The notes under the pieces: generated by a model | The model's database searches: none | Told to the model about the DNA's origin: nothing | The model's input: the letters and a program-made list of their open reading frames with translations, nothing else | Program-made: the position numbers and the translations under genes | In this document: one piece after another, positions 1-8,794 of the stretch | How the letters are laid out: every line of letters starts with the position of its first letter | Numbering within the stretch: position 1 is the first letter of the stretch | NCBI GenBank assembly: GCA_020356105.1 | Contig: CP070634.1 | Span: 618,519 to 671,010 of the forward strand | DNA length: 52,492 bases | Source: Rhodospirillales bacterium | GTDB lineage: Bacteria > Pseudomonadota > Alphaproteobacteria > UBA8366 > JADFVY01 | Direction of reading: 5' to 3'

Positions 1-499
1 CCGGCGGATAGCTGACATGGACGATCTGGTTGGCCGGCGGCGGCGGGGTGTGGATGCAGGCGCCGACATAGGGCACCAGGAGGAATTCGGTGGTCGCCTT
101 GCCGGTGAACTCGAGCGGCAGGAGATAGCCGCCCATGCGGATGCTCTGGCCGCTGAGCGAGAGGTCCAAGCCCTCGGCGCGCTGGCGCCGCAGCTCGCGG
201 ATCTCATCGACCCGGGAGATCAGCCCGTCGACGTCGATACCCGACTTCGTCAGCTTCTCGGCTATCGCGTCGGCTTCGCGCACGCGTTCCTCGCTGGTGT
301 CCCGCTTTAGCACCCGCACCCGGTAGACCACGCCGAGATCGGCCTTGACGTCGTCGCTCAGCTCCAGGAACGGATCCTCGAAATCGGCCATTTCCGGCAC
401 CAAATCCTCCCAGCCCAGATCGCGGGTCTCGACCGCCGCCGCGCCCACCGGCGCCAGCAGCAGGCAGAGCAGGCAGAGCGTGGTGGTGACTGTCTTCAT
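1..499 (-). CDS. DUF3299 domain protein, C-terminus cut by window edge
   Basis: This is the third gene of a minus-strand ABC transporter set and runs off the left edge, so only about 166 N-terminal residues are seen. I translated it by hand from the ATG at 497-499. It begins MKTVTTTLCLLCLLLAPVGA, a clear signal peptide, so the product is periplasmic or exported. The visible end carries a run reading LLPLEFTGKATTEFLLVPY, then GACIHTPPPP and NQIVHV, which is the characteristic core of DUF3299. The family's function is not established. DUF3299 genes commonly follow an ABC ATPase and an FtsX-like permease, as here, and in Pseudomonas aeruginosa a similar set (PA4063-PA4066) is zinc-responsive. 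A metal-related role for this copy is only inference. Confidence 0.85.
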   Translation of the reverse strand, partial: MKTVTTTLCLLCLLLAPVGAAAVETRDLGWEDLVPEMADFEDPFLELSDDVKADLGVVYRVRVLKRDTSEERVREADAIAEKLTKSGIDVDGLISRVDEIRELRRQRAEGLDLSLSGQSIRMGGYLLPLEFTGKATTEFLLVPYVGACIHTPPPPANQIVHVSYPP

Positions 500-514
500 A
501 ATGGTCTCCAGATC

Positions 515-1795
515 TCAAAGCCGGACGGTCATGCCGTCGACCAGCGTAAAGCGATAGATGCGGTAGCCGGGAATCAACCCGACGATCAGCCCCAGCAGCG
601 CCAGCGCCCCGAGGAACGCAAACTCGCCCGCCGTCGGCCAGCCGATCGCAACGAACAGCCCGAAACGGGATTCGAGCAACGGCGCAAAGCCAAGCAGCAA
701 CCCATAAAGAACCGCAAGGCCCGCTACGGCCCCGGTCGCCGTCAGGACCAGCGCTTCGCCGGTGATCAGCCCGAGGACGTGCAGCGGCCGGGCGCCGACC
801 GAGCGCAGGATCGCCATCTCGCGCCGCCGTTCTTCGAGGTTGGTGAGCAATGCCGTCAACATGCCGATCAGCCCGACCGCGACCACGAACACGGCGACCG
901 CCATCAGCGCGCGTTCGGCGACACCGGTGATGGACCAGAGCTCGAGCAGCGTCGCGCCGGGCAGGATCGCGGTCAGCGGCTCGCCCTTGTACTCATTGAC
1001 GAAGCGCTGCATTTGCAGAGCCGCGCCGCGCGATTTCAGGCCGATCAGAATCGCCGAGATTTGCTCCGGCCTTTCCTCATCATTTCCGACCTCCGCGCCG
1101 TGATCGTAATCGAGCGCCTCGGCATGGCCTCCGAGCGGATCGTGCGCCGCGGACCCCTCGCGCAGCTCGGCATGAATGGCATCGAAGCCCTCGAGGCTGA
1201 CATAGACGGCCCGGTCGACCGGCGTACCCGTCCGCGCGAGGATCCCGGTGATGCGGAACGGGTGAGCCGCATGCTCCTGAAACGAGATTTCGCCGGCCCC
1301 ATGCGCGTTGACGATCTGCTGTCCGATGTCGTAGCCGAGCGCCCGCGCGACGTCGGCGCCCAGCACCGTCTCGTCGGCATGGTCGAAGAAGGTGCCGCGG
1401 GCGAGTTCGAGACGGCGGTCGGCGGCATAGCGGAAGTGTTCGAAGAAGCCGGTCGTCGTGCCGACCACCGCGAAGCCGGCGTGATTATCGCCCATGGCAA
1501 GCGGCACCGCCCAGTCGACCGCGGGCTGGTCCGCGATGGCCTCGTAACTCTCCCAGCCGAAGGCATTGGTCGGGCTGCCGATGCGGAACACCGAGGCCAG
1601 CAGCAGGTGGACAGGGCTGCTCCGCGCGCCGACGATCAGGTCGGTACCGGAAATGGTGCTGGCGAAACTGCGCTGCGATTCGTCGCGCAACCGCTGCACG
1701 CCGAGCAGCAACGCCACGCTGAGCGCGATCGAGAGGATCGTCAGCAGCGCCGTGAAGCGGCGGTTGCGCAGGCTCTTGAAGGCGAGCCCCCACAT
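515..1795 (-). CDS. ABC transporter permease, FtsX/MacB-like
   Basis: This is a 426-residue inner-membrane permease of the FtsX family. The chosen start gives MWGLAFKSLRNRRFTALLTI, the usual short cytoplasmic helix and first membrane segment of MacB/LolC-type permeases. A long periplasmic domain follows (about residues 45-265), then three membrane segments near the C-terminus, including GVAERALMAVAVFVVAVGLI and a segment ending near RIYRFTLVDGMTVRL. An upstream in-frame extension to 1945 lies inside the ATPase gene and is rejected. The start is 2 bp after the ATPase stop codon, so the two genes are translationally linked. A single permease and ATPase would form a homodimeric exporter-type or mechanotransmission complex; the substrate is unknown. 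Confidence 0.9.
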   Translation of the reverse strand: MWGLAFKSLRNRRFTALLTILSIALSVALLLGVQRLRDESQRSFASTISGTDLIVGARSSPVHLLLASVFRIGSPTNAFGWESYEAIADQPAVDWAVPLAMGDNHAGFAVVGTTTGFFEHFRYAADRRLELARGTFFDHADETVLGADVARALGYDIGQQIVNAHGAGEISFQEHAAHPFRITGILARTGTPVDRAVYVSLEGFDAIHAELREGSAAHDPLGGHAEALDYDHGAEVGNDEERPEQISAILIGLKSRGAALQMQRFVNEYKGEPLTAILPGATLLELWSITGVAERALMAVAVFVVAVGLIGMLTALLTNLEERRREMAILRSVGARPLHVLGLITGEALVLTATGAVAGLAVLYGLLLGFAPLLESRFGLFVAIGWPTAGEFAFLGALALLGLIVGLIPGYRIYRFTLVDGMTVRL

Positions 1796-1797
1796 TG

Positions 1798-2529
1798 TCA
1801 GGCAACCCTCTCGGCCGAGTGCGATTTGGACTTGCGGGGCTCGCAGGCGCGATTCAGTGACACGAAGTCGATAGCGCGGTCGAACAGGGGCAGCAGACTG
1901 CGGTCGTGGCTGACGAACAGCAGCGTCGAACCGGCCGTTGTGCATTCCTCGCGCAGCAGGTCGACGAAGCGCTCCTTGAGGTGCTGATCCAGCGCCGAGG
2001 TCGGCTCGTCGGCGACGACCAACTCCGGCGCACCGATCAGCGCGCGCGCCGCGGCCACACGCTGCTGTTGTCCGACGCTGAGCTCGGTGACCGGCCGGCC
2101 GAGGAGGTCGGTATCGGTCAATTCGAGCGCCGCCAGCAGCCGGCGGGCCTCGTCCTCGATGCGTTGCGCTTGCCGCAAGGCCCGCTGCCGGCGCCGCACT
2201 GAAAACCGGCAGGGCAGGGTGACATTCTCGATCACCGACAGGTAGGGGACGAGATTGAACAGCTGGAAGACGACTCCGACATGGTCGGCACGGAACCGAT
2301 CGCGCGCAGCGCCCGACATCGCGCCGAGCCGGTAGCCGAGCACACGGATCTCACCCTGCTGCGGTGCGATCACTCCGGCCAGCAGGCCGAGCAGGGTCGA
2401 TTTACCGCTGCCGCTGGGTCCCCAGAGGAATACCCGCTCGCCCGCGTCAAGACCGAAGGACGCGATGTCCAAGACGGGTTCGGCACCCGCCTTCCACGCG
2501 AAGGTGAGTTCGGTTAGGTCAACGATCAT
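1798..2529 (-). CDS. ABC transporter ATP-binding protein, MacB/LolD-like
   Basis: This 243-residue ATPase powers the FtsX-like permease encoded next to it. It has Walker A (GPSGSGKST) near residue 38, the signature LSVGQQQR, Walker B (ELVVADEPTSALD) and the H-loop region LLFVSHD, in the usual order. The ATG at 2527-2529 (MIVDLTELTF) was chosen because it matches the family's N-terminus; a further 65 codons upstream look like non-coding sequence. This size and these motifs are typical of MacB/LolD subfamily ATPases. It is probably the first gene of the ATPase-permease-DUF3299 set, and its promoter should lie in the 479-bp divergent region shared with prkA. Confidence 0.93.
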   Translation of the reverse strand: MIVDLTELTFAWKAGAEPVLDIASFGLDAGERVFLWGPSGSGKSTLLGLLAGVIAPQQGEIRVLGYRLGAMSGAARDRFRADHVGVVFQLFNLVPYLSVIENVTLPCRFSVRRRQRALRQAQRIEDEARRLLAALELTDTDLLGRPVTELSVGQQQRVAAARALIGAPELVVADEPTSALDQHLKERFVDLLREECTTAGSTLLFVSHDRSLLPLFDRAIDFVSLNRACEPRKSKSHSAERVA

Positions 2530-3008
2530 CCTACGGCTCGCAACCCCGGCTTTCGCTCTCACTCGACAAGTCCACCACAGCCTGCCTTGGCAAGTCCCGG
2601 CAATTTCTTCGGGCCGGCACACTATCCGCGTCCGCCGATCCGGTCTTGCCATATCGCGCAAGACCATGTCGACCCGATTTGGTGCATCTCGGCATCGAGT
2701 CAACCGGCTATCGTTCCGGTTCACAATGTATGCGTACGTATTACTTCGCGCCTGTACACGATCGGTTGTGAGCCGCCGGATGCGCGCATCGCCGCAGAGG
2801 CCGGTCGATTCGGGCAGGCCACGCAGATACCATTTTTTATTTACCGAATCTCAATACACGCAGCCTCAAGATCATTTGACCATGGCCGCGTTGACGGCAA
2901 GCGGACGCACAGACGGTTGTAATACGAAGGGATTAGTTTCGACGGGGGGTCTTCAGGACAGGGCGCAGGAACCAACGCTGTACACCAGAACGGAGCTCGG
3001 TTAGGCGC
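2530..3008. other. Divergent intergenic region between ABC set and prkA
   Basis: This 479-bp stretch separates the minus-strand ABC genes from plus-strand prkA and must hold both promoters. ORFs crossing it show no recognisable protein. The part from about 2840 to 2885 is locally AT-richer than its surroundings and is the likeliest promoter zone. I could not find a convincing -35/-10 pair, a sigma-54 site or an EcfG-type site at good spacing. Confidence 0.5.
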
Positions 3009-4940
3009 ATGACTAGGAAACAGACCACCTTTGTGGACCTCATCGAAAGGGACCGCGCCAGTCGCGGCGACGCCCATTGGCAGGGCACATTCCTCGAGTA
3101 TCTCGAGAAACTCCGCAAGAAACCCGAAATCAGCCAGCTTGCGCCGGCCCGTCTCTACAATGTTGTCGCCTCGCCCGGTGTCGAGGAGCTCGACGTCGGC
3201 GAGAATGGCCGGCTGCAGCGCCTGTTCGGGGACGAACCGGTTCGCATCTACAATTTCTTCAGGGAGGAGTTCTTCGGCGTCGAATCGGTGATCGCCAAGC
3301 TGGTCCGCTACCTGCACGCGGCGGCGCTGCAGGGCGAGGAGTCGCGCCAGGTGCTCTACCTGATGGGGCCGGTCGGCGCCGGCAAGAGCTCGCTGATCGA
3401 GATCCTGCGCCGTGGCCTCGAGGAGGCCGATCCCGTGCACGCGATCGCCGGGTGCCCGATGCAGGAGGAGCCGTTGCACCTGATCCCGCGCAACCTGCGG
3501 CGCGAGTTCGAGAAGATGCTGGACGTGACGATCGAGGGCGATCTCTGCCCGGTTTGCCGCCACCGGCTGGAGAGCGATTACAAGGGGCACTACGAAAAGG
3601 TGCCGGTTGAGACCGTGGCGTTCTCGAAGCAGGGACGGATGGGTATCGCGATCGTCCCGCCGGTCGACCCGAACAACCAGGACACCTCGGTACTGATCGG
3701 CTCGGAGGATATCTCCAAGCTCGATAAATTCTCCGAGGGTGATCCCCGGGTGCTCGACCTGAACGGCGCGTTCAACGCCGGCAACCGCGGCATGGTCGAA
3801 TTCATCGAGATCTTCAAGAACGAGACCGAGTACCTGCACACCATCCTCACCGCGACCCAGGAGAAATTCGTTCCGGCGCCTGGGCGGCACGGCACGGTGC
3901 ATGTCGACACCGTCATCGTCGGCCACTCGAACGAGGCGGAATGGCAAAAGTTCCGCGCCGATCCGACCAACGAGGCGATCCTCGACCGGATCGTGACGAT
4001 CAAGGTGCCTTACAATCTGCGACTGACGGACGAGGTGAAGATCTACGAGAAGATCCTCAAGAAATCCGGCTTCAAGGCCCACATCGCGCCGCACACCCTG
4101 ACCGTGGCGGCGATGTTCGCGATCCTCTCGCGCCTCGCGCCGACGCCGAAATGCGACCTGGTCACCAAGATGCGCATCTATGACGGCGAAGAGGTGGTCG
4201 AGAAGGGACGGACCAAGAAGGTCAACATCCGCGAGCTACAGGACGAGGCTCCGCTCGAGGGGATGTCCGGTATCTCGCCGCGATTCATCGTCAAGGCCCT
4301 GGACAACGCCCTGTCCGAAAGCCCGGACGGGATCACGCCGATCCACGTGCGCGAGGCGCTGGTGCAGATGGTCAAGGAGGCGCAATTCTCCGACGATCAG
4401 CGCAAGCAGTATCTAGAGTTCCTGCAGGACTCGATCCACAAGGCCTATCTCGAGATCCTCGAGCAGGAGATCACCAAGGCCTTCGTCTACGCCTACGAGG
4501 AGCAGGCTGAGACGCTGTTCCACAACTATCTCGATCACGCCGAGGCCTACGTCAACAAGTCGAAGGTCAAGGATCGCGACACCAAGGAAGAGCTCGATCC
4601 CGACGAGGGATTCCTGAAGTCGATCGAGGAGCAGATCGCCATCGTCGGGCCGGCGGCCGACGGTTTCCGCCAGGAGGTCATCGCCTATCTGTGGTCGGCG
4701 ACGCGGCGCGGCGAGACGGTCAGCTACGGCAGCTACGAGCCGCTGCGCGAGGCTATCGAGAAGAAGCTGACGAACTCGGTGCGCGACATCAGCCGGATCA
4801 TCACCAAGGCGCGCACGCGCGATGCGGAGCAGAGCGAGAAGTACGACAGCCTGGTCGAGAACATGCTGGAACGCGGCTACAACGCGTTCTCGGCCGAGGT
4901 TGTGATGAAATACGCCGCCAACAATCTGTGGAAGGACTGA
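3009..4940 (+). CDS. prkA: PrkA family serine protein kinase
   Basis: This 643-residue protein belongs to the PrkA (E. coli YeaG) family. Members are cytoplasmic AAA+/kinase-like proteins induced by nutrient stress, reported as Ser/Thr kinases and in some studies as ATP-dependent proteases. The N-terminal AAA domain contains Walker A GPVGAGKSS near residue 120 and a GHSNEAEW stretch near residue 306; the C-terminal PrkA domain follows. Length matches the family (about 640). The start MTRKQTTFVDLIERDR fits homologues. It is the first gene of prkA-yeaH-spoVR, an arrangement conserved across proteobacteria, and its stop is 46 bp before yeaH. The substrate cannot be told from sequence. Confidence 0.96.
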   Translation: MTRKQTTFVDLIERDRASRGDAHWQGTFLEYLEKLRKKPEISQLAPARLYNVVASPGVEELDVGENGRLQRLFGDEPVRIYNFFREEFFGVESVIAKLVRYLHAAALQGEESRQVLYLMGPVGAGKSSLIEILRRGLEEADPVHAIAGCPMQEEPLHLIPRNLRREFEKMLDVTIEGDLCPVCRHRLESDYKGHYEKVPVETVAFSKQGRMGIAIVPPVDPNNQDTSVLIGSEDISKLDKFSEGDPRVLDLNGAFNAGNRGMVEFIEIFKNETEYLHTILTATQEKFVPAPGRHGTVHVDTVIVGHSNEAEWQKFRADPTNEAILDRIVTIKVPYNLRLTDEVKIYEKILKKSGFKAHIAPHTLTVAAMFAILSRLAPTPKCDLVTKMRIYDGEEVVEKGRTKKVNIRELQDEAPLEGMSGISPRFIVKALDNALSESPDGITPIHVREALVQMVKEAQFSDDQRKQYLEFLQDSIHKAYLEILEQEITKAFVYAYEEQAETLFHNYLDHAEAYVNKSKVKDRDTKEELDPDEGFLKSIEEQIAIVGPAADGFRQEVIAYLWSATRRGETVSYGSYEPLREAIEKKLTNSVRDISRIITKARTRDAEQSEKYDSLVENMLERGYNAFSAEVVMKYAANNLWKD

Positions 4941-4986
4941 CGGCGCGCAGACCCATGGATCCGGCGGGCGAAGGAGAGGCGCTGCG

Positions 4987-6216
4987 ATGAGCACGGTGTT
5001 CCGTCCCTATCCCTCGTCCGACGCGCTGCGCTCGGACCGCAGCGCCGGGGACCGGCTGCGTCATCGCAAGAAGGTGCGCGATGCGATCCGCGAGAACATC
5101 GCCGATATCGTCGCCGAGGAATCGGTGATCGGACAGAGCGGCGAGCGGGTCGTCAAGGTGCCGATCCGCGGCATCCGCGAGTATCGCTTCATCTATGGCG
5201 ACAATTCCGGTGGCGTCGGTGCCGGCGATGGCGATGTCGAGGAGGGGCAGGTGGTCGGGCGCCGCCCGGGCCAGGGCAACGGGCCTGGCGAGGCGGGCGA
5301 CCAGCCAGGCGTCGACTATTACGAAACCGACATCTCGCTCGATGAGCTGATCGAGATCATGATCGAGGATCTGCAATTGCCGGATCTCGAGCGCAAGGCG
5401 TTGCGCCAGATGCCGGTGGCCCGCGGCACGCGCCGGCTGGGCTATCGGCGCAAGGGTATCCGGGTCCATCTCGACAAGCGGCGCACGGTGATCAACCGAT
5501 TGCGCCGCAAGATCGCCCATGGCGACAAGCCGGTGAAGACGCCGGCGGCGGCGCTGGAAGCCGCCGGCGCCGAACGATTTCCCTTCAACAAGGAGGATCT
5601 GCGCTATCGGCGCCGCACGCCGGACGAGGAGATGGAGTCGAACGCGGTGGTGATCTGTATCATGGACACCTCGGGCTCGATGGACACCATGAAGAAGTAC
5701 CTGGCGCGCAGTTTCTTCTTCCTGCTCTACCAGTTCGCGCGCACCCGCTATCGCAATGTCGAGCTGGTGTTCATCGCCCATCACAGCGAGGCCCGGGAAG
5801 TCACCGAGGACGAGTTCTTCCACAAGGGCGAGTCCGGTGGTACGCGCATCTCGTCCGGCTACCAGAAAGCGCTCGAGGTGATCCGCGAGCGCTATCATCC
5901 GGACCTTTGGAACGTCTATGCGTTCCACTGCTCCGACGGCGACAATTTCTCCCATGACGACGAGGCGGCACTGGCCGCGGCGCATGAGCTGTGCGCGGTC
6001 TGCAACCTGTTCGGCTATGGCGAGATCAAGCCGGCCGATTCGTATCATGGCGGCTCTTCGATGCAGGACAAGTTCAAGGCCATCGAGGCCGCCAATTTCC
6101 AGACCGTGATGATCAAGGACAAGGCGGATGTATGGCCCGGCTTCCGTTCACTGCTCGACCGCGAGCGCGTGCCCGGCGCTGCGTCGCCGGCAGGTGCCGA
6201 GGCAGCGGAGGGCTGA
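4987..6216 (+). CDS. yeaH: YeaH/YhbH family protein (DUF444)
   Basis: This 409-residue protein is the usual partner of PrkA. The N-terminal half is basic and holds a glycine-rich linker (near residues 73-105). The C-terminal half has a von Willebrand A-like fold with a MIDAS-type motif, MDTSGSMDTM, near residue 227, followed by a segment LVFIAHHSEA. YeaH is required with YeaG for stress survival in E. coli; its biochemical role is unclear. A GGAGAGG ribosome site lies 6 bp before the ATG. The gene ends 4 bp before spoVR, consistent with one transcript. Confidence 0.95.
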   Translation: MSTVFRPYPSSDALRSDRSAGDRLRHRKKVRDAIRENIADIVAEESVIGQSGERVVKVPIRGIREYRFIYGDNSGGVGAGDGDVEEGQVVGRRPGQGNGPGEAGDQPGVDYYETDISLDELIEIMIEDLQLPDLERKALRQMPVARGTRRLGYRRKGIRVHLDKRRTVINRLRRKIAHGDKPVKTPAAALEAAGAERFPFNKEDLRYRRRTPDEEMESNAVVICIMDTSGSMDTMKKYLARSFFFLLYQFARTRYRNVELVFIAHHSEAREVTEDEFFHKGESGGTRISSGYQKALEVIRERYHPDLWNVYAFHCSDGDNFSHDDEAALAAAHELCAVCNLFGYGEIKPADSYHGGSSMQDKFKAIEAANFQTVMIKDKADVWPGFRSLLDRERVPGAASPAGAEAAEG

Positions 6217-6220
6217 GCGG

Positions 6221-7654
6221 ATGAGCGAGAGCTGGACGATTGCCGAGCTCGAGCATTGGGACGAGCGCATTCGCGAGCAGGTGGAGGCCTGCGGGCTGAC
6301 CTGTTATCCGCAGGAATTCGAGATCTGCGACCACAACCAGATGCTTGGCGCGATGGCCTATCACGGCATGCCCGCGCATTATCCGCACTGGTCCTACGGC
6401 AAATCGTTCGAGCGCCAGAAGACGCTGTACGATCACGGCGTCTCCGGCCTGCCCTACGAGATGGTGATCAACGCCGATCCGAGCATCGCGTACCTGATGC
6501 GCGAGAACACGCTGTGCCTGCAGATCCTTACGATTGCGCATGTCTATGCGCATAACGACTTCTTCCGTAACAACTTCACCTTCTCACATACCGAGGCGGA
6601 CCGTGTTGTCGGCGCCTTCAAGACCCGGGCCGACCGTGTCCGAGACTATGTCGAGGATCCGTCGATCGGGGTCGACCGGGTCGAGGCGGTTCTCGACGCG
6701 GCGCATGCGGTCTCGCTGCACACGCGGCGCAATTTCGGCATCCGCAAGTTGAACCCAGCCGAGCAGAAGGAACGCGTGCTGGCGGCCGCGGCGCCGAAAC
6801 ACGACCCCTGGCAAGAGATCCATCAGCCCGCAGAGCCGGAGACGCCGGAGCTGGGACGCGTGCCGCTGGAGCCCGATCCCGATCTGCTGCTGTTCATCCG
6901 CGATCACAACCCGGCTCTCGAGGACTGGCAGAGGGATCTCCTGACCATCGTCCATGACGAGGCCACCTACTTCATTCCGCAGATCGAAACCAAGATCATG
7001 AACGAGGGATGGGCGACCTACTGGCACCACCAGATCATGCACAAGCTGGAGTTGCCGCAAGACCTCCACATGGAGTTTCTGGTGCGGCACAATCAGGTCG
7101 TGCGGCCGATCGAGGGGGAACTCAATCCTTACCATATCGGCTTCCGGATGTGGCACGATATCCGGCGCCGGCATGACGAGCCGACCGCCGAAGAGATCGA
7201 AGAGCGTGGCGCGCCGACGACAGACGGCCACACCGCGATGTTCGGCATTCGCGAGTGCGATCGCGACGTCTCGTTCATGCGCCGCTTCCTTGGACCACGG
7301 ATGATGCGCGAGCTCGGCCTCTACGCATACGAGCCGAAGGGCGAGGAACTGGTCGTTACCCGGGTTGCGGACGAAACCGGCTGGCGCGAGGTCAAGGAGA
7401 TGCTGCTGCGCTCGGTCGGGCTCGGCGGCGTGCCGACGATCGCGGTCCGAGATGCCGATCTCGGCGGCAATCGCACGCTTTTGCTGCATCACGATCATGA
7501 CGACCGTGATCTCCAGCTCGAATTCGCCGAACGGACGCTGTCACACCTGCGCACCCTGTGGGGACGCGACGTGGCGCTCGATACGGTCCTGAAGGGCGAG
7601 CCGCGCCGCTTGTGCGTGAGCGGCGACGGCCTGACCATCGAAAGCCCTGGCTGA
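6221..7654 (+). CDS. spoVR: SpoVR family protein
   Basis: This is a 477-residue SpoVR/YcgB family protein. The start MSESWTIAELEHWDERI was chosen because it matches homologues and follows yeaH by 4 bp; the longer frame from 6128 lies inside yeaH. Recognisable family stretches include LTCYPQEFEICD near the N-terminus, AHVYAHNDFFRNN in the middle and EGWATYWHHQIM with IGFRMWHDI further on. The many His and Glu residues in these conserved helices suggest a metal site, but this is not proven. In Bacillus SpoVR affects spore cortex; in proteobacteria the function is unknown, and it travels with prkA and yeaH. Confidence 0.95.
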   Translation: MSESWTIAELEHWDERIREQVEACGLTCYPQEFEICDHNQMLGAMAYHGMPAHYPHWSYGKSFERQKTLYDHGVSGLPYEMVINADPSIAYLMRENTLCLQILTIAHVYAHNDFFRNNFTFSHTEADRVVGAFKTRADRVRDYVEDPSIGVDRVEAVLDAAHAVSLHTRRNFGIRKLNPAEQKERVLAAAAPKHDPWQEIHQPAEPETPELGRVPLEPDPDLLLFIRDHNPALEDWQRDLLTIVHDEATYFIPQIETKIMNEGWATYWHHQIMHKLELPQDLHMEFLVRHNQVVRPIEGELNPYHIGFRMWHDIRRRHDEPTAEEIEERGAPTTDGHTAMFGIRECDRDVSFMRRFLGPRMMRELGLYAYEPKGEELVVTRVADETGWREVKEMLLRSVGLGGVPTIAVRDADLGGNRTLLLHHDHDDRDLQLEFAERTLSHLRTLWGRDVALDTVLKGEPRRLCVSGDGLTIESPG

Positions 7655-7768
7655 TATGGGGTTCGAGACCGCCGCCAGGTCCTTGCCGTTGCGTAAATCA
7701 TCGCATCCTTTGCCGGGTTCGCCGAAGCATTCTGGACGATGACTGCGTGGACAGGAGCGCGCCTGCCA

Positions 7769-8683
7769 ATGATTTTTCGTCTGGCTGTTGCAGGGCTGAT
7801 GCACTGCGGTCTGGTGTTGCCGGCGGCCTGTACCGCGACCGGAGACGTCGAGGGCACGGCGCCGACCACCGGCGTGCCGTCTTCGCGCGTCGAGGCGGAT
7901 ATGGTGCGCCTGATCAACGAACAACGGGCGCGCCGAAGCCTGCCGCCGCTGATTCGCCAGCCAAAGCTGAGCGCGGCGGCGCTGGCCCACTCCCGTATCA
8001 TGGGCAAGACTGGCTGCATCGCGTTCGACTGCGCCGGCATGTCGGTCGAGCAGCGCGTCGCCGTCAGCGGGTATCGCTACGGCGAAGCGCGCAGTTATGT
8101 CGGCGCGGGTTACGATAATACGGGTGCGGCATTGGCGGCGATGATGGGTCGGGGATGGAGCCGCGAACTGGTTCTGGATCCCGATTTCCGCCATGTCGGC
8201 GTCGGCCATGTCTTCGAGAGCGACAGCCGATACCGGCATTACTGGACGATCAGCTTCGCGGTCCCGGCCACCGACGACCGGGAGGCATTGGCGGAGGAGG
8301 TGGTGCGGCTGACCAATGCCGAGCGCCGCAAGCGCGGCCTCGGGCCCCTCATGCGGAACCGGGACCTGACCAGATCGGCGCAGTTTCATGCCGAATTCAT
8401 GGCCCGCAACGACTGTTTCGCGCATCGCTGCCCGAAGGAGCCAGCCCTGGCGCAGCGGGCCCGCAACGCCGGCTACCGTTATCGTGGTGTCGCCGAGAAC
8501 ATTGCCGCTGGATCGCCGACCCCGGCCGAGGTGGTGCGCGGCTGGATGGAGAGCCCCGGCCACCGAGCCAATATCCTGCACCCCGACATGCGCGAGATCG
8601 GCATCGGCTACGTGCTGCTGAACGAGGATTCCGGGCGCGAGAGCCACCGCCATTACTGGGTGCAGAATTTCGGCTACCGCTAA
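7769..8683 (+). CDS. Secreted protein with two CAP/SCP domains
   Basis: This is an exported protein of about 304 residues with two CAP (SCP/PR-1) domains. The ATG at 7769 puts MIFRLAVAGLMHCGLVLPAA at the N-terminus as a signal peptide; an ATG at 7739 would add ten residues. Cys follows this stretch, but the residue at -3 is Pro, so the lipobox is poor. The second domain (after about residue 175) is canonical, with FAHRCP, GYRYRGVAENIA and SPGHRANIL. The first domain (about residues 38-155) keeps the fold (RLINEQRARRSLPPL, DFRHVGVGHVF) but its equivalent of SPGHRANIL is replaced by WSRELVLDPDFR. Bacterial CAP proteins are often cell-surface; the function is unknown. Confidence 0.85.
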   Translation: MIFRLAVAGLMHCGLVLPAACTATGDVEGTAPTTGVPSSRVEADMVRLINEQRARRSLPPLIRQPKLSAAALAHSRIMGKTGCIAFDCAGMSVEQRVAVSGYRYGEARSYVGAGYDNTGAALAAMMGRGWSRELVLDPDFRHVGVGHVFESDSRYRHYWTISFAVPATDDREALAEEVVRLTNAERRKRGLGPLMRNRDLTRSAQFHAEFMARNDCFAHRCPKEPALAQRARNAGYRYRGVAENIAAGSPTPAEVVRGWMESPGHRANILHPDMREIGIGYVLLNEDSGRESHRHYWVQNFGYR

Positions 8684-8794
8684 CCTCGACCGCAAAGGCG
8701 CAAGGACACGATCGCGGGGGCGGGGCTGGCGACCCGGCGGCATCGTGCTATGTTCGGCCATCGACAGCCAATCGCAGCGCGGGGACCGGCGCCG

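Noticed and set aside
2727..2743. Partly symmetric sequence GTATGCGTACGTATTAC before the ABC ATPase gene, considered as a metal-regulator box
   Set aside because: The two halves match at too few positions; only the central CGTACG is truly palindromic.
2841..4094. 417-codon minus-strand ORF opposite prkA
   Set aside because: It is the shadow of prkA; its Leu/Val/Asp/Arg-rich low-order composition has no family match and the plus-strand gene is certain.
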